Shown here: in pieces, positions 10,654 through 21,000 of the stretch | Layout: every line of letters starts with the position of its first letter | Position numbering within the stretch: position 1 is the stretch's first letter | Source of the DNA: Strigamia acuminata | Lineage: Eukaryota > Arthropoda > Chilopoda > Geophilomorpha > Linotaeniidae | Length of the DNA: 60,000 bases | Assembly: GCA_949358305.1 (NCBI GenBank) | Contig: OX442314.1 | Coordinates: 60,957,369-61,017,368, forward strand | Direction: 5' to 3' | Position numbers and translations under genes: made by a program | The notes under the pieces: model-generated | Told to the model about the DNA's origin: nothing | Seen by the model: the letters and a program-made list of their open reading frames with translations, nothing else | Databases searched by the model: none

Positions 10654-11148
10654 TGTTACGTGGCCAAATGGCCAATGATGACCACGTAATTTAGACTTTA
10701 CTTTATTCTACTAGATTGCTGAGTTAAGCTCAGCTAACTAAGAGTGAAATGAAACAAAGCCAGAGTTTAAGATTGAAAACAATACAGTGTCTTTATTCTT
10801 TAAATCAAAAACACTTAAATCATAAATACAAAATGTGAAACTAAATCTAAACTAAACCTAATAAGATACTCTAAAGATATGATTAACACTTTGATTCAAT
10901 TTGGAGGGAAACAATCACACCATGCCATTTGCTGGCTGGTGCTAACTGTTTAGAAGCCCGGGATGGACTGAGCTCTAAGAGCCAAAGTGGCTCTTTTATA
11001 CTAGAGTCACCCCCCTGAGTTTAATCCAGATTGACCAGCCCGTGATGTCACCATCACGGATGCTGTCTAGTGATAGCTTTTGATAACTTCTTTAATTCTA
11101 GAGCTGGTTTGAGCTGGTCGGCAGACGACGCAACTCAACCGCGTGACA
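10654..11148 (-). mobile_element. Solo LTR nested in the copia RNase H
   Basis: 495 bp with TGTTACG...GTGACA ends, flanked by the 4-bp duplication ATAC (10650-10653 and 11149-11152). A 4-bp duplication fits a Ty3/gypsy-type integrase. Read on the - strand it contains TATAAAAG (about 10998-10991) and then AATAAA (about 10797), the usual LTR promoter and polyadenylation order. No internal region remains, so it arose by LTR-LTR recombination. Confidence 0.75.
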
Positions 11149-11184
11149 ATACGTATCCAGTTGTTGATCTTTGTGTGTCTAAAC

Positions 11185-12446
11185 TAAGCCTGTTAATTCG
11201 ACCCGCCTGATCCGCCAATCCGCGAATCCGATCCGCTCAGATCGGATGCGGATTTTTTCGACTGATCCGCCTGCAGATCCGGTTGCGGATCGGACGGGTG
11301 ACCAATCCGAGCCATCAATCCGTGGATCGGATTGGGCAAATCCGCGAACTGATCCGAACAATCCGCCATTTTTTTTTAAACTGTTTTTTTCTATTGTTTT
11401 CTTGATTGTATTGTAAAATAAAGTAAAGTAAAGTAAACCAGAATTTTTTTATTTGAAATAAAATGATTGTAATTATAATTTGGTAATCACTAATTACATT
11501 ACCTCGGGGCCGGCAGCGCGCATGCGAATTTTACGGGATAGACTAAACGTCAGGCATCAGGTGTCAGGCACCTGACTATTCTAGACTAACTGTCAGGCGT
11601 CAGGCGTCTGAATCTCCCTTCTCACCAAAACTAAACGTCAGGTGTCAGGTGTCGCGTGTCAGGTGTCAGACACCTGACTTTTCCCAACTAACTGTCAGGC
11701 GTAGGGTTTCAGGTGTCAAGCGTCAGGCCCCCAACGCCTGACAGTTAGTTGGAAAAAGTCGGGTGCCTGACACCTGACACCTGACGTTTTACCCAGTGCT
11801 TCACTGTAGCACACCCGTTTTTTGATGCAATGAAGCACTAGCGCACTTTTTAATAATTCGTGATCGTGTCGTGACCATGGGTAAATTTAGTCACGAACAC
11901 GATCATGAACTATTAAAAAGTGCGCCGGTGCTTTATTGCACTGGGTAAAATTCGCATGCGCGCTGCCGGCCCTTAAGTAAGGTAATGTAATTAGTGATTA
12001 CCAAATTATAATTATAATTATTTTATTTCACATATAACAATTTAAAAAAAATTCTGATTTACTTTACTTTACTTTATTTATTCATCAATAATAACAATAG
12101 AAAAAAACACTTTAAAAAAAATTGCGGATTTTTCGGATCTGTCCGCAGATTTCTGAATAGTTCGTGATCGTGTTGGTGACTAAATTTACCATGCTTTTGG
12201 GGTTTGATGGGTAAATTTAGTCATGAACACGATCACGAACAACTGTATTAAAAAGTGCGCTGGCACTAGAAAAAAAAAATCCATCCGCAATTGATCCGCA
12301 ATCCGCGGATTGATTGCGGATCGGATCAGATCGGCCGATCTGGGCTTGCGGATCGGATCGGATCCGCATTTTCCGATCCGCACTACTTTCGGATCGGATG
12401 CGGGTTGGCCAGAATCGGCATCTGATCCGATCCGTTAACAAGCCTA
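11185..12446. mobile_element. hAT-type non-autonomous element nested in copia
   Basis: It is flanked by the exact 8-bp duplication GTCTAAAC (11177-11184 and 12447-12454). The ends TAAGCCTGTTAAT and the complement TAGGCTTGTTAAC are imperfect terminal repeats. Dense subterminal copies of GGATCGGAT/ATCCGATCC (11210-11365 and 12290-12435) look like hAT transposase binding sites. The middle is a further palindrome: attataatttggtaatcac (11474-11492) pairs with gtgattaccaaattataat (11994-12012). No transposase is present. Confidence 0.8.
11540..11790. repeat. GTCAGGC/GTGTCAG minisatellite inside the hAT-type element
   Basis: About twenty 6-7 bp repeats of the TCAGGYR type, partly in inverted orientation (gtcaggcacctgac), form a short repeat-palindrome. 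Related sequence lies at 18346-18460. Confidence 0.7.
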
Positions 12447-12454
12447 GTCTAAAC

Positions 12455-13822
12455 AACCTGCGTGGTCCGCGTCGGTGTAGCCATATATCCTTGAATCCTG
12501 TGAGGTGCCATACTTCAGCTTCATGTCCATTGTCCCCTTCAAGTATCTCATAATTCTTTTGACAGTTATCCAATGTTGTTGTCCGAAGTTTGCATTAAAC
12601 CTGCTCACGACTCCCACAGCTTGGGCTATGTCAGGTCTTGTGGCAGCATATAAAAGGCTGCCAACTGCTTCTTGGTAAGGCACCTTGCTCATTTCCCCCC
12701 TCTCTCGAGCATTCTTCGGGACCATGGAGCTGAGGAGCTTGACGGTAGAATCAATCGGCGTCGAAATGGGGTTGCAATCTGGCATTCCAAATAGTACCAG
12801 CATCTTCTTGATGTATCCAGATTGATCCAAACTAATCGTTCTCTTGGCTCTGTCCCATGTAAACTTGATTCCAAGGCAATAGTGGGCTTCTCCGAAGTCT
12901 TTCATGTGGAATTTCGATGAAAGTGCATCTTTCACTCGTTGTTTGAGCTCGAAAACGCTCGAGAAGATGAGCAAATCGTCGACATACACAGCAAAAATAA
13001 CAAGCCCTCCCTTCTCTCGTAGGAAATAAGTTAAACACAACAATCAAAGTCAGAGCGTGTAAGCCCAATATCCAAAAGGCCCTTGTCGAGAAGTTCATTC
13101 CATGCTCGTCCAGCTTGTTTCAGCCTGTACAGCGCTTTTTTCAAACGACAATATTTGTTTTTGGTGCTTGGTGTCTGCTTGAGTCCTTCGGGTTGCTTCA
13201 TAAATATTTCTTCCTTCAACTGTCCGTGGAGAAAGGCTGTGACCGCGTCCATCTGGTCAATGTCCCAGTCATTTGCAGCTGCCATTGCCAAGAGCATCCG
13301 CAGGGTGGTGTATCGCACAAAAGAAGAGAAAGTCTCATCATAATCTATGCCACTTATATGTGAGCATCCACGTGCAACTAGTCTGGCTTTATATCGTTCT
13401 GGCGCCCCATCTGCTGTCGTCTTAATTCAAAACACTCATCGGCACGTAATTGGTTTTCGTCCAGCAGGCAGATCCACAAGTTCCCAAGTGCCACATTTGT
13501 CGAGTGAATCCAGTTCTTGCTCCAAAGCTGTCTGCCGTTGGTCTGCGTCCGGTCTTTACATTGCTTCATTGTACGAGTCGGGGTCGTCGCTGAATAGCTC
13601 CATTGCCGCCTGGAAGACATAATCTTCAGCAGGATTTCGATGAGGAGGTCCGCAGTTTCGTTTTGGACGTCCCTCCTTCACTCCAGGTTTGACCACAATT
13701 TCAGCCTCATCCTCCGAGTCGGAAATGACAAGATCGATCGCTTCTGCTAAATCGATTGGATCCATTATTGTCCGCGACTTGTATTTCATCGCAACATGGA
13801 TCCGGATCTGGGGGCTCGACAA
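12455..13822 (-). pseudogene. Copia reverse transcriptase (and start of RNase H)
   Basis: The frames cover the RT palm: VRYTTLRMLLAMAA, QMDAVTAFLHG, QPEG, LYRLKQAGRAWN, the catalytic YVDDLLIF near 12975, the connection (TRPDIAQAVGVVSRF) and the first RNase H aspartate in YTDADHAG. They lie in at least two frames (breaks near 13030 and 13340-13400), so the protein cannot be made in one piece. RT copies element RNA into DNA in virus-like particles. Confidence 0.85.
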
Positions 13823-13989
13823 TTTCTTCGTTTTCTGTTACTAATGGCGCCAAAACATCGCCATTGCTCTCGATCGACACTGAAAAATCCAAAAATGGAT
13901 TAATAATTTGGTTGGGAATGAATATTGGGTCGGCGTGGTATCAATCAGTCTATATCCTTTTGTCGTGTCGCAATATCCCACAAAAGTTA

Positions 13990-14410
13990 ACTATTTGCTC
14001 TTTGCGTCCCACTTTTTACGTTTTTCCGTTGGGACATGAATGTGCGCATCACAACCAAAAGTCCGAAAATAACTGATGTCGGGCACCACACCACTCCACG
14101 CCTCCAGTCGATACAATTCATCGTGCTTGGACAACAGAGCAAAAAATAAATCACCATACTTGTGTATTTCACACCGTCCATTTCGAAATCGAACATCTGC
14201 ACCTTTTTTCTCAAGTTGCCGCAAGGACAGCAAATTCGCCTCTACGCCCGGAACAAGATACACATTTTTAAAGTTTACCATTTCTGGTTTCCCGTTTATT
14301 CGAACGGCTAATGCAACAGTCCCTGTGTGTTCTACATACAATATGCCACCGTTCGCAGTGTGCACCTTAATTTTCGGCGCCTTCTCCAAATCGCCAAACT
14401 GTTCGCGCAT
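13990..14410 (-). pseudogene. Copia protease C-terminus / pre-integrase fused to integrase remnant
   Basis: The frame has protease C-terminal sequence (LVPGVEANLLSLRQL), which precedes the zinc-finger region of integrase in copia. It then jumps directly to FRTFGCDAHIHVP, a conserved stretch close to the integrase C-terminus. The HHCC finger and the DDE catalytic core are absent, indicating an internal deletion of about 300 codons. Confidence 0.75.
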
Positions 14411-14419
14411 CCTAAGATT

Positions 14420-15160
14420 TTGCCATCAATGCTGCCATGGAAACGACTGCTGTGAAGTATACCTTGCCAACAGATCTGTCTTTTTCTGATTCCGCCTCCT
14501 TCTTGGACACCTGAAGCATTTTATATGTGACAAATCGCCGCCATCGTTACGTTGCACACGCCCATGGCCTCCAGTGCCCGAATTGGCACATCCATTGTTT
14601 CCAGTGCTCGAACTGAATGCGGTGCTCGTAACTTCTTTTTCCCGGCGCTGTGACTCTTGTAAAAGTCGCACTTTGACGTATTCCGCCGTAATATCTGTCC
14701 CACAGTTCTCAATTGCCATTATCATTGCCTTAAATTCTTCGGGCAAAGTTGCAAGTAACATCGCCGCCATCATTTTATCGTCTACCTTGTATCCAATGTC
14801 GGTTAACTGTTGGCCAATCGTCACTTTTCGTGCAATATACTCCCCCATGTCCTTGCATTCCTCGAATTTGATGTTAATCAGGTCCGTCAGAAGCGAAACT
14901 TGGCTCCTTAAACTTTTATTTTGGTAAAGTTTACCCAAATTATCCCACGCTTCTCTTGCAGTTTTGAAGCCTCGCACTTCCTGGTACACATGTCTCCTGA
15001 ACTCCGAGCGCAATCGTGGCCAGCGCGAGTCGACTCTTTGTTGCAGCAACATACTCCCACAAACTCTCTCGCACTATATAGCTGCATTTCCATCTCAGAA
15101 TTTCCAGCTATTGTAGTTCGAAATTCCCTCCAACATCTGAATATGATGAATTGAATGCAT
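14420..15160 (-). pseudogene. Copia Gag (UBN2-type), broken
   Basis: Residues after the break read TAREAWDNLGKLYQN, followed by MGEYIARK and LATLPEEFKAM, the standard copia Gag helical motifs. A CFRC zinc-knuckle remnant lies near 14510. The N-terminal part (a SNYNSWKF-type motif near 15105) is in another frame and is interrupted by stops. Confidence 0.8.
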
Positions 15161-15353
15161 TCCGTGACTAATTTTTGTTGGTTCTGGTTGCACGTTTGCC
15201 ATAGTATTCGAAATTCAAATCCAAACTTTGTTTCCACGTGTTCCGCAAATGTTCCGCAATTTTCCACAAAGTTTCTTGTTATAAAAACTTTCAACAATCG
15301 AGAAAAGTCACCTTAGCGATATATGCAGTCAGCGCGCAGTATTTAAAACGTTT

Positions 15354-15367
15354 CTGGACCCATAACC
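15354..15367 (-). other. Copia primer-binding site for an initiator tRNA-Met fragment
   Basis: Directly after the 5' LTR, the - strand reads GGTTATGGGTCCAG. This is complementary (one difference from the consensus GGTTATGGGCCCAG) to the anticodon-stem region of initiator tRNA-Met, the half-tRNA priming mode known from Drosophila copia. Confidence 0.7.
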
Positions 15368-15539
15368 TGTTGTAATTTTAAGGATTGGAAAAGATTGATG
15401 TTGGAAGACACAAAAACTTGACCACACAGTATAAGGGTTACTACGGAAGTCCCGTTACAATTTATTTCAAATGTTAAAGACGCTGAGCACCAGGTGGCGC
15501 TCTTACAAATATGTAATCACAGAATCTCATATTACAACA
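15368..15539 (-). repeat. Copia 5' LTR
   Basis: 172 bp, paired with 10010-10181, followed by duplication CAGTT. Confidence 0.85.
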
Positions 15540-15670
15540 CAGTTTTCTGCCCATACCTCTGCAATGGTGCCAGATATGCAAATTTCAACTGGGGGAATCG
15601 ACTTTTTAGGTCATTTAATGTCTACTCAGCACGTTTTTGACATATTTTTTATTTTGGCCATTTTTCCATA
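15540..15670. repeat. Right arm of the foldback repeat split by copia
   Basis: Reverse complement of about 9890-10009, with landmarks tgcaaatttcaactggggga and atcgactttttaggtcat. Confidence 0.6.
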
Positions 15671-15709
15671 AATTAGCTTTTGACTTTTGTCTACTTTAGG
15701 AAATTGCGA

Positions 15710-15947
15710 ATTTCTTAAAAATTTTTAGTACTAGACTAAATAAGTTTACAATTGGAAATTTCTGACTATCTCTAACAGTTTCCAAGATAATTTTCCAATG
15801 ACCTTGAAGGAACATCCCGAGCTCAAATTTGGGGTCACCAAAAAATTGTCCCACCCAACTTTAATACTTTACTATCATTAGATTAGATGCATTGTCAGCA
15901 CTTTCAGAAATATTTAGTAGAGTGACAGACTTCTTCCACCCTGTATA
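15710..15947. mobile_element. Half copy of a TATACAGGGTG-type element
   Basis: It ends in ccaccctgtata at 15947, the inverse of the family start. Internal fragments tgaccttgaagg and tttacaattgga relate it to the other copies, but no matching left end was found. Confidence 0.4.
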
Positions 15948-16375
15948 CTTCACCGATGACTACAATAGTGTTATTGATTCTACAACACTACAGTAATGAC
16001 ATCTAATCGACATTTATCTACACGATATTCACATTATAAATTTTCGATGGGCAAACATTCAAAAGATTTAAACGAATTCTCGGCAGATGAGAAAAACCTC
16101 CGCGCTCACGTCTCTACGCCATTAACCGGATATGCTGTATTGCGACGTGTCATACCTACGATACTTCGCCAGATCTCTGAAAACCCAATATACACAAAAG
16201 GTGATTTCTGATTAGAAACGAAATACAAAGAATGTTTTAAGGGAAATATAAAACAGATATAAATGGAGAAAAAAGTGGTTGAAACATTAAATAAAATCAA
16301 TTTAACAAAATAGACAAAAATTAATTTAGAATTGAAAAAATAAACAAAAAGCAAAAAACAACAAAAATATCAACA

Positions 16376-17003
16376 ATGTCAAATCACTCCAAACACCGAA
16401 CACACTACACTGTCATTACACTACAATTTTCACTCTATTTGGTTTCAAGTGCTCACACCTTTTTACACCTGAATGATGTGGCAAACTTTTTCCAACTTTT
16501 GGCGTAACTTAAAAAAAACTAAAACATTGAAAACTGGACGATTTTGGTCGCCGTATTCGTTGTACACAATATTGGAAAATTAAATAATTCAAAGAAAAAT
16601 AATAACCAACGACGACATCTGTAATTGGAACTCTGCACGCGAATTGAATCAAAAGTAATTTTCAATCTAAAAGCCATGACATTTTGATCGTTAATTTGTT
16701 GCAGCACCTCCCTGGCGTCTTTACGTCAACCTAGCCAGTGATTCGTGGTTTCGTGAACGTTTTAAGGTTCAGAGTGCCTCTCACCGTAGGTCGTCATTGT
16801 CTAAAGGTAAGAAAACCCATTGTCTGGAGAAAGCAGCAGCATACAATGTAAGGAGTCTGATATGGCTTTAATCACTTTATTTAGTTTCTTTTATGACGTA
16901 AAGTTTACGTCATGATTAAACTGAACCAACTGAATTTGGAAGGATTTGTTTTACTAACATCGATATTTCGATTTAATTTTTTTAAATTTAGCATACCGTA
17001 ACT
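16376..17003 (+). promoter_or_regulatory. 5' flank and non-coding first exon of IR gene copy B
   Basis: This block is closely similar to 58905-59545 upstream of the next receptor copy. In both, tgtctaaag/gtaagaaa makes a strong donor (16806/16807 and 59317/59318), and ttttaaatttag is an acceptor just before the coding exon (ends 16991 and 59502). I infer a 5' UTR exon ending at 16806 and a 185-bp leader intron. Conservation of the whole block between copies suggests that the promoter was duplicated with the gene. No TATA box is obvious. Confidence 0.55.
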
Positions 17004-18087
17004 ATGGTGTCTATTGGACATGTAGTTGTCTTTGTTTTAACGATGGTAGTGTTGACTGAAAATTCTGCTGATTTAACAATAAGTAAGAGTAGCCAATATC
17101 CAATAGGAAATTTTGTAATAATTCTGTTTCTTCAAACAGAAAAAAACAATCCTCGAAAACTGTTATTTGTCAATCCTTGCGGTGAAAAACATGCGTTGCA
17201 AATATTGAACACCATAAACATCTTAAATGCCACGCGAATATTATTCATTTACACAGTAAAGGATTACGGTAAGTGATAATTTTATTTCTGATGATTTGTA
17301 TGATTTTATCTTTACAAACGTCAGGCTTCAACTGTGTTTTACAATTGATTCATAATGATTTGATTGGGAAAATTGAACTACAAGTAGAATACTGGAAGGT
17401 TATGCCAGATACTTTTAATTTTACTCCTTACCGACTAATTGTGATGACGGTGGCAGATATGTCATCGTTAATGTATATTACTGATAAAAGAAAAAAAGTA
17501 AGAATAATATTTGGCTGTTTTAAAGAAAAATTTAATTTTTCAACCAAAATACTTCTAGCTTGATCTAGCCGAACTTAAAATTGAAAACAAACTACTTTTA
17601 TTTATCACTCCTGATGCAACCATACTGAAGGCCGGATCTGAGCTTGATTACTATTTACAAGATCTGATTTTATTCAGGCAAAATATTTTTTACGCACTCA
17701 TCTATTCTCGACAGATTAAGGTCAGGATACGTATAATACATGAATGATAACAATATTTATTACAAAGTATAAATTACAGAATTTTGAACTGTTTTCATGG
17801 ACATACACGAAAATCTATAATGAAAGTCATAATCTTTATACCAAAACAAAATTAAGTGTAAACTGTGGATCAGCACAGACATGCCAATTTGGAAGAATTT
17901 CGAAAGAACTCTATACTTTGCTGAAGCCTAATTTTACAGTGTGCTGCTATACTAGTGAGATAACTATGGTTTGCTTTTTTTTCAAAAACAGTAGAATAAT
18001 TTCTTTTAATTAGTTCCATTTGGCTCGACCTCGATTTGTGATTGACAGAATTTTAGATGTGATTTTTTTTCAAACCAAACATTTGCA
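17004..18087 (+). CDS. IR gene copy B, N-terminal exon block (extracellular region)
   Basis: Five exons separated by introns of only 56, 61, 59 and 45 bp. Residues 1-23 are a hydrophobic signal peptide ([16 protein letters not shown]). The rest is an N-terminal extracellular domain with several NxS/T sites (NAT, NFT, NES) and cysteines CGSAQTC and CC. It ends with a helical stretch ([15 protein letters not shown]) placed where S1 of IRs has its first helix. The last donor (gca/GTAAGT at 18088) is strong. Exon 1 is about 88% identical in protein to exon 1 of the next copy at 59546. Confidence 0.7.
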
Positions 18088-21000
18088 GTAAGTTTATTAC
18101 ATAACTTACTACCATATTACTATTTGGGGTAAAATTATACAGTAAAAAAATTTCAATATGATGATTGTGGTACAATGGATAGTGTCAATCGCAACAACTC
18201 ATGTTTTCATATTTTCTTAAAAGCCTTATTGTCAAATAACAGGAAAAAATTAAATGAGTCAGATCAAGAATGAATGTGGGAGAGTTGTGCTGTATGTTCC
18301 AAAGTGGGAAGTAGCAATATGTGGATAGGTCAGGATGAATTACACGTCAGGTGTCAGGCATCAGTCCCCTGACTGTCCCGGAGTAACTGTAAGATGTCAG
18401 GCCTCTGATTCTCCCTTTTTGCCAAAACTAAACGTCAGGCATCAGGCATCCGGCGTCCGTAGTCGATGTTGAGAGTCAATATTTCTTCGATTTTGATTCA
18501 TATTATGACGGCATGGTCTTATCCAGGGCAGCTAGGAGACCAGTTCCCCTGAGGTAGGATACATGTTGGATGGTTGGCCTTTAATCCATTTGTCTAGAGG
18601 TCAGAGTCTCTCGTCTACCGAAGTGCTGGCAGTGCCGCTTGGGCATGCCACACCAGCAACCAACTCGTCACACAAAGGGAGGTTAGCATTAATATTTCGC
18701 CATACTATGGCCAATGCAACGAATCTGGTACACTTTAGCGATTAAATATTAGCGAGGACATTTTAGCGAACGTCCACTTTAGCGACTGAATTATTTTAGC
18801 ACCATATAAATCGCTATAATGACTCGCTCGCTAAAGAGAACGATCGCTAAAATAACATAGAATTATTATTAATTTGTCATCAAAAAATGCTTATAATATT
18901 TAATACCGTATTTTATCGATTAAGAGCCGCGGCTCTTATTCAAAACTGCCATTTTTGTCATCAATTACAATTTTGGTTTTTTGTTTATTACATTAGTTTG
19001 ATGTAACAAAGTCGGTACGTCAAGAACGAACATTCATCGTTCGTGAGGTATCGTACTTTTGCAAAAATACTGTATTCTTGGTGTCTCAGCCGCAGCTACT
19101 ATTCAAGGGCGGCTACAATTCGAGGGCGACTCTTAATCGGTAATATACAGTATTTATATATCACATAATAAAGAACCACAATAAATGATTCGTATACATA
19201 TGTAAGTAAATGGTTACAGAAAAGTGATTTCAAAATACCTAACTGGTGCAATCCAGTTTATGAATTCAACTAGAATTATCACATCAAACACTTGGGTGAT
19301 CGTAATGGATTATGTAGTAATCACGATAATACATGAGTACTGCTAATGGCTGCCCAATGCTTAATGACAACCACACAGCCATGCTGGAAGAATTTCCTCA
19401 TAGGTAACGTCGAGCAAACCATGCAAACTGTATCTACACATGAAAAAATTACTTCATAAACTCTTAAGGGCGAGAAATTAAAAAGGAAAATTGCCTGAGC
19501 TGCCATTCCAGTAAACGCACAAAGCGTAAACACCGTTATCGACCTTCAGTTTGCTAAAATATAATGGGCATTTGTTATGTGGATAAAACGTTTTCTCGCT
19601 AAAACGTGGGATCACTAAAATATGCCATCGCTAAAACGTGCCCGAAATATGCCAAAAAATATTTCTATTGACCTGTCGTTTATGTTCATCGCTAAAACGT
19701 TACAAATTTGCACGTTTTTGCTAAAATGGGCATTGCTAAACTGAACTTATCCGAATGCTACCACTCATACTCACAGAGGCTGTTGTGGATCCGACAGCGC
19801 AAGACATGACTGTTCTCACAGACTTCAGAACAACCTCTCATCACCTCTCACTCTCCTCTACTCATCACACCAATGAGCTCCCTCCTATCCCTCACTAGGT
19901 CTAACCACTCCGCAAGGGAGGGATGACCTCGTGGCTTTTGGGCAGTGTGTGACAGTGATGCGGCGACCCTTGGGTGGCCCAGCGGTCACAATATTCGTCG
20001 CATTTCTTGTGATTGAAAATGATTTTTCTGGATATTTTCCAATATTCAACAATTTTGTACCTCAAATTTTATTTTATTTCATTTTTGTGAAAATTAAAGC
20101 TTATATTATGCAACTTAAATCAATCTAAAACTGGTGCATACCCAACTCAGGTCATCTTTAGTTGCAGAAACGATATATCCAAACACCTCAAAAACGTAAC
20201 GACAACGTTGAAAAGTGGTGCATTTTAATCACGTAGTTAAAAGTCTTAAGAAGAGAAAAACAAAAATTGACAATGAGATTAATCATACCATAATTGGGCC
20301 AAAACCATTATTTTTGCACGTTCAATTGTGTATTGTTTATCTTCTTGGAGGAGGTTGAAATTGCAGCAGTGCAAGGAACCCAAATGGAAGCGGCTGATTA
20401 GGAAGTTGTCAGACTTGGAACTCGGGGAAGAGAAGAGGTCGCTAGACCGAATGAGACTTGACCAAGGGGTTTTGTATTTCAGTCCTGTCAAGTATAACTT
20501 CAACGTTTTTTTGAGCCATAAGGTGGTTTTGCCTAAGACTGTCGTGCCTTCATTCTTCTCGTGCAAGTGGACATAGCAGACGAACTGCAACAATGTTACG
20601 GTTTGAACGGCAGGTGTGGTGGCCAAAGATGAATTTGGAGGCTAGGGATTGGTGTAAGTCCTACAAAGTCTGTCAACAGTTTAAACTTCCTAAGTCAAAG
20701 CCAGTCGATTTGTTGCATCTGGTCAAGGCAGCTAAGTTTGGGAAGAGACTGTATGCAGATCATATAGGTCGTTTTGTGTCTTCAGCGGAAGGGTTCCGCT
20801 ACAATTTCATTGTCCTGGAGTCCCTTTCAGGAATGGTGGATTTGATCCCGGTTAAGGACGTTAGCGCGAGCACAACGCTGGGCGCCTTCAGACGCGCTGT
20901 GCGCAAATTTGGGTTCCCTTGGGAAGTGATCCCAGAAAATGCGAGGTGTTTTGCAGGAAAAGAGTTGAGAGAGGGTTGCGAAGCGATGGGAATCAAAGTA

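Larger units (their letters stand above)
10010..15539 (-). mobile_element. Decayed Ty1/copia retrotransposon with target-site duplication CAGTT
   Basis: Two 172-bp LTRs (10010-10181 and 15368-15539) start TGTTGTAA and end ACAACA. They are flanked by the exact 5-bp duplication CAGTT (10005-10009 and 15540-15544). The element reads on the - strand in copia order: Gag, protease/pre-integrase, integrase remnant, RT, RNase H. The LTRs differ at about 10 of 172 positions, so the insertion is old. Gag has stops and a frameshift, and most of the integrase is missing between about 14150 and 14110, where pre-integrase sequence jumps to an integrase C-terminal stretch. It is therefore dead. Two later insertions sit in its RNase H region: a solo LTR (10654-11148) and an hAT-type element (11185-12446). 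Confidence 0.9.

Noticed and set aside
15996-16211. 71-residue frame upstream of IR copy B
   Set aside because: No domain, no conserved counterpart upstream of copy C in a comparable position.
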